From a bacterium (GTDB lineage: Bacteria; Oederibacteriota; JAJYGY01), in the NCBI GenBank assembly GCA_021790555.1, contig JAJYGY010000302.1, positions 1 through 9,346 of the forward strand: 9,346 nt of DNA, read 5' to 3'. The notes under the pieces are model-generated. The model was not told the DNA's origin, searched no databases, and was given only the letters and a program-made list of their open reading frames with translations. Shown in pieces: positions 1 through 6,074 of the stretch. Every line of letters starts with the position of its first letter. Positions within the stretch are counted from its first letter, which is position 1. Made by a program: the position numbers and the translations under genes.

Positions 1-1
1 C

Positions 2-274
2 ACCACCTCCACGGGCACCGTGCTGACGGCGCGCTGCCCCCGCTGCGATTGGAAGCGGGTCTCCCGGCAGTACGACCTGAAGGTGGTCCTCTCGAAAATG
101 ACCTGGGAACTTCCCATCGAAAGCCGCCCCTCCGGCACCCTGGTGCACCTTCCCGCCGAGCTGATGCAGGCCCTGGAGGTGGGCGCCGGGGATTCCCTGG
201 TGCTGCGCCCCCTCACCCTGCCGGTGGGCAGCCTTCCCATGACCTGGGCCCTGGAGCTGAAAAAGGGGAAGTAG
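2..274 (+). CDS. Hypothetical protein with CxxC motif, 5'-truncated
   Basis: This is the C-terminal 90 residues of a gene whose frame stays open to the left edge. A GTG at 20 is possible, but no ribosome site precedes it, so I treat the gene as partial. I do not recognise the protein. Near its visible start it has CPRC (residues 12-15), which could be half of a zinc ribbon. Residues about 44-67 read LVHLPAELMQALEVGAGDSL, which resembles the beta-strand/helix/GD-turn pattern of AbrB/MazE-type swapped-hairpin domains (LPxxL...L...GD). A DNA-binding or assembly role is therefore conceivable but not shown. The stop lies 107 bases before the reductase start. No convincing terminator separates them, but a separate promoter does, so the two genes are probably independent. 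Confidence 0.6.
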   Translation, partial: TTSTGTVLTARCPRCDWKRVSRQYDLKVVLSKMTWELPIESRPSGTLVHLPAELMQALEVGAGDSLVLRPLTLPVGSLPMTWALELKKGK

Positions 275-303
275 CGGGCCTTGTCCCGGCGGCAATAAAA
301 TAT

Positions 304-332
304 TTGACAAAACCAGAGTATTTTGATATGCT
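304..332 (+). promoter_or_regulatory. Sigma70-type promoter of the sulfite/nitrite reductase gene
   Basis: A perfect -35 box TTGACA (304-309) is followed by a 17-base spacer and a -10 box TATGCT (327-332, 4 of 6 consensus bases). It lies in an AT-rich island within otherwise GC-rich DNA. Transcription would start near 339, giving a leader of about 43 bases before the ATG at 382. The match to consensus spacing is direct; activity is inferred. Confidence 0.7.
308..325. promoter_or_regulatory. Inverted repeat inside the promoter, candidate operator
   Basis: CAAAA (308-312) and TTTTG (321-325) form a perfect inverted repeat with an 8-base spacer. It overlaps the end of the -35 box and fills most of the spacer up to the -10 box. 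A regulator bound there would block RNA polymerase, which would suit a gene controlled by sulfur or nitrogen supply. Five-base arms in an AT-rich stretch can arise by chance, and I cannot name a regulator. Confidence 0.3.
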
Positions 333-348
333 TTCTTTGGAATTTTGA

Positions 349-367
349 GGGACATCCGTCCCCTTTT
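349..367 (+). other. Small hairpin in the reductase leader followed by TTTT
   Basis: GGGAC (349-353) pairs with GTCCC (358-362) around an ATCC loop. C and TTTT (364-367) follow, and the AGGAGG ribosome site starts at 369. The arrangement resembles a short attenuator or a structure that affects ribosome access. Five pairs and four T residues are weak for an intrinsic terminator, so the function is uncertain. Confidence 0.3.
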
Positions 368-381
368 CAGGAGGTTCGACC

Positions 382-2109
382 ATGGCATCCACCCAGACCC
401 AGCCGCTTTCCGACGCGGTCTCCAGGGAAATCGCCCACTTCAAGGACCAGGCCGACGGCTGGGCCCTGGGCACCGTGCCCGACAACGAGTTCAAGCCCTT
501 CCGCCTGGTGCACGGCATCTACGGGCAGCGCCAGAAGGGCGTGCAGATGGTGCGGGTGAAGATCCCCGGGGGTCAGCTGAACCCGGCCCAGGTGCGGGTG
601 CTGGGCGAGCTGGCCCGCGACTTCGCGCCCCGCGGCATCGGGCACTTCACCACCCGGCAGAACGTGCAGTTCCACTTCGTGCCGCTGGACAAGGTGCCGG
701 CCCTGATGGAGAAGATCGAGTCGGTGGACCTGACCACCCGCGAGGCCTGCGGCAACGCCATCCGCAACATCACCGCCTCGCCCGTCTCGGGAATCGCCGG
801 GGACGAGATCTTCGACGCCTACCCCTACGCCAAGGGCGCCTTCCGCTACTTTTTGCGCCGGGCCGAATTCTCGAACCTGCCGCGCAAGTTCAAGATGAGC
901 TTCAACGGCTCGCCCCGCGACTACGCCCAGGCCGCCATCAACGACATCGGCTTCTTCTCCCAGGTGCGCATCGTCGACGGCAAGCCGGTGCGCGGGTTCC
1001 GCCTGAAGGTGGGCGGCGGGCTGGGGTCCAGCCCCCAGGACGCCTGGCTCTACGCCGACTTCATCCCCGTCGACGAGGTGCTGCCGCACGTCGAGGCCAT
1101 CCTCAAGCACTTCGACCAGGCCGGCGAGCGCAAGAACCGCATGGCCGCGCGCATCAAGTACCTCATCCGCAAGGAGGGCATCGAGAAGTTCAGGGAGGAG
1201 GTGGCCAAGATCCACGCCACCCTGCCCAAGCAGGTGCCCTTTCCCGTGGAGCCCCAGGCCGCCGAGCCCCAGGCCGGGCCCGGGGGCGGCATCCCGGATT
1301 CCGGGGCCGAGGGCTTCGCCGACTGGGTGCGGCTGAACACCTGGCCGCAGAAGCAGAAGGGTTTCCGCTACGCCGTCCTCAAGCTGCGCCTGGGCGACCT
1401 GACCAGCCAGCAGTTCTTCTTTTTGGCCGACGCGGCCGAACGCTTCGGCAACGGCGAGCTGCGCACCAGCAACGACCAGAACCTGCTGCTGCCCTGGGTG
1501 GCCGAGGAGAAGCTGGCCGACCTGCACGCCGAGCTGAAGAAGTGGGACCTGGCCGAGCTGGGCCCGGACCTGATCGGCGACGTGACGTCCTGCCCCGGGG
1601 CCGACACCTGCAACCTGGGCCTGGTGAGCTCCCGCGGCCTGGGCAAGGTGCTGACCGACACCCTGGCCTACAAGAAGGAAGGCAAGACGGACCTCAACGA
1701 CGTGCACATCAAGATTTCGGGATGCCCCAATTCCTGCGGGCAGCACCACGTGGCCAGCATCGGCTTCTTCGGGGCCGTGCGCAAGGTGGGCGGCCAGGAC
1801 AGCCCGCACTTCAACCTGCTGCTGGGCGGGGGCATCGACGAGAACGGCGCCAAGTTCGGCCGCCTGATCACCAAGGTGCCCAGCCGCCGCGTGCCCAGGG
1901 CCGTGGAGCTGATCGTCGACGCCTACCGCAGGGAGCGCGCCGAAGGCGAGAGCTTCGTGGACTGGTCGCGCCGGGCCGACAAGGCCCAGGTGGCCAGGCT
2001 GCTGGAGCCCCTCACCGAGATCACCTCGGGCGACCCGGAACTTCTGAAGGACAACGGGTCGGACGAGCCCTTCAAGCTGGAGGGCCTGGGCGCCTCGGAA
2101 TGCGCCTGA
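382..2109 (+). CDS. Ferredoxin-type sulfite/nitrite reductase (siroheme, [4Fe-4S])
   Basis: The 575-residue cytoplasmic enzyme catalyses six-electron reduction of sulfite to sulfide or nitrite to ammonia. It has the duplicated layout of this family: ferredoxin-like half-domain (about 40-105), siroheme domain (about 115-275), a Pro/Gly-rich linker (281-310), a second half-domain (about 318-385) and a second siroheme/cluster domain (about 395-545). The cluster ligands are C404-x5-C410 and C448-x3-C452, the last shared with siroheme iron. TRQ (91-93), RN (128-129) and KVGGGLG (209-215) match family substrate- and cofactor-binding segments. AGGAGG (369-374) lies seven bases before the ATG. Y47 and C123 may correspond to the Tyr-Cys pair reported near siroheme in the Mycobacterium tuberculosis sulfite reductase, which would favour sulfite over nitrite; this alignment is from memory. 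No flavoprotein subunit lies nearby, which suits ferredoxin as donor. Confidence 0.93.
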   Translation: MASTQTQPLSDAVSREIAHFKDQADGWALGTVPDNEFKPFRLVHGIYGQRQKGVQMVRVKIPGGQLNPAQVRVLGELARDFAPRGIGHFTTRQNVQFHFVPLDKVPALMEKIESVDLTTREACGNAIRNITASPVSGIAGDEIFDAYPYAKGAFRYFLRRAEFSNLPRKFKMSFNGSPRDYAQAAINDIGFFSQVRIVDGKPVRGFRLKVGGGLGSSPQDAWLYADFIPVDEVLPHVEAILKHFDQAGERKNRMAARIKYLIRKEGIEKFREEVAKIHATLPKQVPFPVEPQAAEPQAGPGGGIPDSGAEGFADWVRLNTWPQKQKGFRYAVLKLRLGDLTSQQFFFLADAAERFGNGELRTSNDQNLLLPWVAEEKLADLHAELKKWDLAELGPDLIGDVTSCPGADTCNLGLVSSRGLGKVLTDTLAYKKEGKTDLNDVHIKISGCPNSCGQHHVASIGFFGAVRKVGGQDSPHFNLLLGGGIDENGAKFGRLITKVPSRRVPRAVELIVDAYRRERAEGESFVDWSRRADKAQVARLLEPLTEITSGDPELLKDNGSDEPFKLEGLGASECA

Positions 2110-2149
2110 CGCCCGGGCTGGAAGGTGGTCGACGGACTGGACAAACAAA

Positions 2150-2189
2150 AGCCCCCGCCGGAAAATCCCGGTCGGGGGCTCTTTTTTTT
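2150..2189 (+). terminator. Strong intrinsic terminator after the reductase gene
   Basis: AGCCCCCG (2150-2157) pairs with CGGGGGCT (2173-2180). CCGG (2158-2161) pairs with CCGG (2168-2171), with T2172 bulged and a six-base AAAATC loop. After C2181 comes a run of eight T residues (2182-2189). It lies 40 bases past the reductase stop and ends nine bases before the ATG of the next gene. Confidence 0.92.
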
Positions 2190-2198
2190 GGGGGTGAC

Positions 2199-2576
2199 AT
2201 GAACCGGTGGCTTTTTCTGGCCGCCCTGCACGGATTCCTGGCCGTGGCGGCCGGCGCCTTCGCGGCCCACGGGCTTTCCGGCAGGCTGGACCCGGTGATG
2301 CTGCACGCCTTCGAGACCGGGGCGCGCTACGAGATGTTCGGGGGCCTGGCCCTGCTGGCCCTGGCCTTTCCGGCCGCCCGCCCGGAGGGCGCCGGGCTGA
2401 AGGCCCCGCTGAACCTGCTGTTCTGGGGCACCTGCCTGTTTTCCTTCAGCCTCTACGCCCTGGCCCTCAGCGGCCTGCGCTGGCTGGGATTCGTCACGCC
2501 CCTGGGGGGCCTGGGCATGCTGGCCGGCTGGGCCGGCCTGGCCTGGAAGGGCCTGAAGACCTCCGGACGGGGATAG
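2199..2576 (+). CDS. DUF423 (YgdD-like) small membrane protein
   Basis: The 125-residue polytopic inner-membrane protein has no defined biochemical role. Hydrophobic segments lie at about 4-23, 46-60, 70-91 and 97-115, which fits the four-helix DUF423 family of about 120-130 residues. Family hallmarks are GAFAAHGL (19-26), the RYEMFGGLALL stretch (43-53) and TPLGG with a following GW (100-111). The start is set by GGGGGTGA directly upstream and by the canonical N-terminus. The gene begins only nine bases after the T-run of the preceding terminator, so it has no room for its own promoter between them. It must depend on readthrough or on a start site upstream of or within the hairpin. It converges on the TPR gene with nine bases between the stops. 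Confidence 0.88.
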   Translation: MNRWLFLAALHGFLAVAAGAFAAHGLSGRLDPVMLHAFETGARYEMFGGLALLALAFPAARPEGAGLKAPLNLLFWGTCLFSFSLYALALSGLRWLGFVTPLGGLGMLAGWAGLAWKGLKTSGRG

Positions 2577-2585
2577 GCCGGCGGC

Positions 2586-3530
2586 TCAGCCCCTCCTTTT
2601 CGGCGCCGGGGCCGCCTTGCGCGCCGCGCCCCGGGCCTCCCCTGACCGCCCCTTCTTCTCCAGCGAGGCGGCCCTCTCCCTGGCCTTTTCGGCCTCCTGC
2701 TCCTTTCCCTGAAGTTCGCACAGGCTGGCCAGGTCGCGCAGGCCCTCGCGCACGCGGGGATGGTCCGCGCCCAGGGTCTTCTCGCGGATCTGAATGGCCT
2801 GGCGCAGGCATTCCTCGGCCTGGGGGTAGTTCTCGCGCACGGAATAATGCCCCGCCAGCAGGTCCAGGGACTCGGCCACGGCCGGGGTTCCGGCGCCGAA
2901 GATCCTTTCACGCGCCTCCAGAAGGCGCCGGTAGAAAAGCTCGGCCTCGGCCGCCTTGCCGGCCAGGTCGCAAAGGTCGGCCACCCTGCGGAAGGACTCG
3001 GCCACCTCGGCGTGGTAGGGCCCCAGATTGCGCTCCTTCAGGTTCAGCCCGCGCTTGACGCAGGCCTCGGCCCCGGCGTAGTCCCTCTGCGCCAGGCACA
3101 GGTCGGCCAGCGAATCCAGCAGCGGGCAGAGCTTGAGCGAATCCGGCCCCTGGGCCTGCTCCATGGCCGCCAGGTTGAAACCCAGCAGGGCCCTGGCCAG
3201 GGCCGGCTTTTTGAGGGCGCGGTAGGCCTGGGCCAGCTTTTCCACCAGGGGCGCGGACTGCAGGTCGCCCGGGCCCTGCAGCCTTTCCCAAAGCCCCAGG
3301 GCCCTCTTGAGGAAGGGCTCGGCCTGGGCGAACCTTCCCTGGCCGTGGTAGAGCTCGCCCAGCTCGCGGTTGAGCTCGGCGGCCAGCGAGGGCTCGGCCG
3401 CCGCGTCGCATTCGGCCAGGGCGCCCAGCAGCAGCTCCTCGGCCTCGGCCCTCTTCTCCTCGCGCAGCGCCTTCATCCCGGCGTCGAAATACAGCTGGCG
3501 CAGCAGCTTCACTCCCGGTTCCCGGTCCAT
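2586..3530 (-). CDS. Kinesin-light-chain-type TPR repeat protein
   Basis: The 314-residue protein has no signal peptide or membrane segment and is probably cytoplasmic. It is built from tandem 42-residue repeats starting at about residues 53, 95, 137, 179, 221 and 263, with a degenerate unit before them (about 7-52). The long period and the LGADHPRV-like inter-helix loops (e.g. 253-260) mark the kinesin-light-chain/TPR_12 class, a scaffold for protein contacts. A Lys/Arg/Ala-rich tail (about 292-314) follows the last repeat and may be disordered. AGGAGG (3540 to 3535) sits four bases before the ATG. The gene is last in the leftward series, 33 bases after the TSUP gene, so it is probably cotranscribed. 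The partner is unknown. Confidence 0.85.
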   Translation of the reverse strand: MDREPGVKLLRQLYFDAGMKALREEKRAEAEELLLGALAECDAAAEPSLAAELNRELGELYHGQGRFAQAEPFLKRALGLWERLQGPGDLQSAPLVEKLAQAYRALKKPALARALLGFNLAAMEQAQGPDSLKLCPLLDSLADLCLAQRDYAGAEACVKRGLNLKERNLGPYHAEVAESFRRVADLCDLAGKAAEAELFYRRLLEARERIFGAGTPAVAESLDLLAGHYSVRENYPQAEECLRQAIQIREKTLGADHPRVREGLRDLASLCELQGKEQEAEKARERAASLEKKGRSGEARGAARKAAPAPKRRG

Positions 3531-3563
3531 CGTCCCTCCTGAAAATCGAGGCGCCGTCCCGCC

Positions 3564-4325
3564 TCAGCGGAAGCGCGCGAAAAACACCGCGGTGAGGGCC
3601 AGGCCCACGGCCACGACGAAAAGGCGCAGCGACCCCATGGGCACCTTCCTGGCCAGGCTGGCGCCGGTGAGCCCGCCGGCCACGGCGCCCGCCATGGTGA
3701 CCAGCGCGGCGCGCAGGTCCACGGCGCCCGAGGCCAGGAACATCAGGGCGGCCAGGGCGTTGAGGCTGCCGCCCAGCAGGGTCTTCAGCGCGTTCATGGC
3801 GTGCAGGTCGGTCATGCCCAGCAGGGCCATCAGCGACAGCATCAGGATGCCCAGCCCCCCGCCGAAGTAGCCCCCGTAGACCGATCCCAGGAAGAGCAGC
3901 GCCAGCACCAGGCCCTCGCCCAGGCGCACCCGGCCTTTCAGGCGGGCGGCCAGGCGGTTGCCGAAGGCGAAGAGCAGGGTGGCGAAGAGCAGCAGCCAGG
4001 GCAGCAGCGCCTCGAAGCTGGATTCGGGCGTGCGGATAAGCAGCAGGGCGCCCACCGCCCCGCCGGCCAGGGCGGCGGCCAGGCAGGGAAGCGGGCGGAT
4101 GCCGGACACCTTGCCGAACTCGCGGCGGTAGGCCCAGGTGGCGCTGAACGAGCCCGGCACCAGCGCCAGGGTGCTGGAGGCGTTGGCCGAAACCGCCGGC
4201 AGGCCGTGCAGCAGCAGGGCCGGAAACGTGAGGAAGCTGCCGCCGCCGGCCACGGAATTGAGCGCCCCGGCCAGGAAGCCCGCCAGCACCAGCACAAGGT
4301 CCGATCCCAGGCGCGCCGGGGTCAC
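3564..4325 (-). CDS. TSUP-family transporter (sulfite exporter TauE/SafE type)
   Basis: The 253-residue inner-membrane protein has about eight hydrophobic segments and the normal length for the family. The two homologous halves each carry the family glycine signature: NSVAGGGS (23-30) and YGGYFGGGLGI (150-160). Members move sulfite, sulfoacetate, other organosulfur anions or, in some cases, other small anions; the substrate here cannot be read from sequence. The GTG start overlaps the stop of the secreted-protein gene by four bases (GTGA), a pattern of translational coupling. A second GTG one codon earlier (4328) is an equally possible start. A sulfite/nitrite reductase lies about 1.5 kb away on the other strand, which makes sulfite an attractive but unproven substrate. 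Confidence 0.9.
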   Translation of the reverse strand: MTPARLGSDLVLVLAGFLAGALNSVAGGGSFLTFPALLLHGLPAVSANASSTLALVPGSFSATWAYRREFGKVSGIRPLPCLAAALAGGAVGALLLIRTPESSFEALLPWLLLFATLLFAFGNRLAARLKGRVRLGEGLVLALLFLGSVYGGYFGGGLGILMLSLMALLGMTDLHAMNALKTLLGGSLNALAALMFLASGAVDLRAALVTMAGAVAGGLTGASLARKVPMGSLRLFVVAVGLALTAVFFARFR

Positions 4326-6055
4326 CACAGCACCGCCATTTCCCCGAACACGGTCTCCTGGCTTCCCGATGCGTCGGCCATCAGGCGGAAGACGTACAGG
4401 CCCGAGGCCACCTGCCGGCCGCTGTTGTTCCTCAGGTTCCAGGGCACCTGGCCCTCGCCCGGGATGGCGGGCTGGGTGCCGCGGTAGACCAGCTCGCCCG
4501 CCACGTTGAAGACCTTCAGCTCCAGCTCGGCGCTGTGGGCCAGGGTGTAGACCACGTAGGCCATGGGGGCGAAGGCCGGGTTCTTGGAGGGCGCCGGGTT
4601 GGGATACACCGTCACCAGTTGCAGCCCCGGGGCGCCGGGGTTGGGGGTGAGCGTGTAGCCCACGCTGGAGTCCGTCCAGGGGAATTCGTTGGCCATGGCG
4701 TAGGCCGTGTTCCGCAGGGGCGTGCCCACCGCCCCGCTGGCCTGGCCCAAAATATTGAGGGCCTGGGTGTCGCCGGCGGCCAGCGAGGGCAGGGTGAGGG
4801 ACCAGACCCCGTTGGAAAGCGTGGCCCCGCTCCCCCAGTAGCTGGAATTGGTGAAGGTGAAGTTGGCGGGCAGCGAATCCTGAACCAGCACCTGGGTGGC
4901 ATCCTGGGCGGCCGAGGCGTCGGTGAGCACCAGGTCGAATTCCACCTGGCCGCCCTGGGGGATGGTGGCCGGGTAGGCGTATTTCTTCAGGATGAGCCGG
5001 GGCGGCTCCAGGTGCACGTCCACCTGGTTGCTGGTGAAGGTGAGGCTGTCGCCCCCGGATTCGGCCATGGCCTGGTTGAGCCAGTCGCCCGTGAAGGTGA
5101 GGGAATTGGCCACGCTGGTGGTCAGGGTGACGCTGCCCTGGGCCCAGGCCGGCACGCCGTAAAGGGTCCACACCACCGGGCCCGAGGTGCTGCTGGCCGT
5201 GGGCGTGGAAAGCACGTAGGACGCGAAGGAGGGCAGGGTGTCCCAGATCTGAAGGGTCTGGGGCTGGGAGCTCAGGTTGGCCCAGTTGAGGTGGAATTTC
5301 ACCGTGTCCCCCTGCCAGGCGTAGGCGCTTCCCTTGTCCACGGTCAGCGCGCCGTTCCTGCCCACCACGGCCTTGTCCAGGGCCGCCTGGGGCGTGTCGC
5401 AGCCCAGGTTCACGTCGTCCACGTACCAGCCCAGGTAGCCGTCGTAGGAATCGTCCGGGGTCTGGCCGGCGCACTGGGGCTTCTGCGAGCCGGCCCCGTC
5501 CAGGAAGCGGAAGCGTACCTGGACGGAGCTTCCGGCGGCCCAGGTGAGGCTGGCGTAGTAGTACTGCCACTGGCCCGGCCCGTTGGTGCCGTTGCCGCTG
5601 GTGTAGGGAACGCTGGCGTTGGTGACGGCCGGCTCCACCGACGGGCCCAGGTCCAGCAGGGTGGACCAGGGGCCGCCGGCCACCGACACCTGCACCCAGC
5701 GCTGGTCGTAGCACACCGGGTACAGGCTTTCGACCTCGAAGAGGGTCCAGAACGAAAGGTAGTCCTGGGAGGGGTCGGCGGAAAGCTGCACCGGGGGCGA
5801 AGTGAGGCTGGAATCCTTCACCTGGCCGTTGTCGTAGGTGCAGGTGCTGTCCTGGCCGAAATACCAGGCCCACTGCCCGCCGTGGGCCCGGCCGCAGGGC
5901 GAGGCCGTGCTCTCGCGGTGCCACAGGCTGCCCGGGTCGGGCGTCCACAGGCCCGTGTCGGTCTCGAAGCCGTCCGAAAGGCAGGACAGCGCCAGGGCCG
6001 GGCGGGCCAGGGCCAGCAGGGCGAGGGCCAGGAAGAGGATGGTCTTGGAGGGCAT
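4322..6055 (-). CDS. Secreted protein: MAM-like domain, DUF11-like repeats, FlgD-like C-terminus
   Basis: The 577-residue protein is exported. A hydrophobic signal peptide spans about 1-22, with cleavage near ALA. Residues 25-220 form a jelly-roll lectin/MAM-like module as in immune-inhibitor-A-type proteins: it opens with DGFE, ends with GWYVDDVNLGC (209-219), and has six cysteines (25, 54, 72, 115, 195, 219) that could make three disulfides. Two beta-rich repeats follow (about 225-350 and 352-470); the second has the DUF11 pattern VQDSLPANFTF...LAAGDT...LRNTAYA. A VYPNPAP junction (483-489) leads into a FlgD/type-A-sorting-like Ig domain (475-577) with SGLYVFRL. The role is probably adhesion or cell-surface binding. 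The ribosome site is weak (GGAA before ACG-ATG), and the start lies 19 bases after the GT-C stop. Cys25 is not in a canonical lipobox. Confidence 0.82.
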   Translation of the reverse strand: MPSKTILFLALALLALARPALALSCLSDGFETDTGLWTPDPGSLWHRESTASPCGRAHGGQWAWYFGQDSTCTYDNGQVKDSSLTSPPVQLSADPSQDYLSFWTLFEVESLYPVCYDQRWVQVSVAGGPWSTLLDLGPSVEPAVTNASVPYTSGNGTNGPGQWQYYYASLTWAAGSSVQVRFRFLDGAGSQKPQCAGQTPDDSYDGYLGWYVDDVNLGCDTPQAALDKAVVGRNGALTVDKGSAYAWQGDTVKFHLNWANLSSQPQTLQIWDTLPSFASYVLSTPTASSTSGPVVWTLYGVPAWAQGSVTLTTSVANSLTFTGDWLNQAMAESGGDSLTFTSNQVDVHLEPPRLILKKYAYPATIPQGGQVEFDLVLTDASAAQDATQVLVQDSLPANFTFTNSSYWGSGATLSNGVWSLTLPSLAAGDTQALNILGQASGAVGTPLRNTAYAMANEFPWTDSSVGYTLTPNPGAPGLQLVTVYPNPAPSKNPAFAPMAYVVYTLAHSAELELKVFNVAGELVYRGTQPAIPGEGQVPWNLRNNSGRQVASGLYVFRLMADASGSQETVFGEMAVLW

Positions 6056-6074
6056 CGTTTTCCGCGAAAGGTCC

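Noticed and set aside
275..288. CGGG/CCCG hairpin after the first gene as a terminator
   Set aside because: Only four pairs and no T-run behind it.
367..2148. 593-codon - strand open frame antisense to the reductase
   Set aside because: The + strand reading has full family motifs and a strong ribosome site. The antisense frame has only composition-driven openness.
4326..5948. Open frame on the - strand upstream of and in frame with the TSUP gene (a possible long fusion protein)
   Set aside because: It is an out-of-frame shadow of the secreted-protein gene, Arg/Pro/Gly-rich in translation, and arises from GC-rich third positions. The TSUP N-terminus starts naturally at the GTG at 4325.
5980..6055. 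Lipoprotein signal in the secreted multidomain protein (Cys25)
   Set aside because: The residues before Cys25 are ALS, which does not fit the usual Leu at -3. Cys25 is better explained as part of a set of six paired cysteines.
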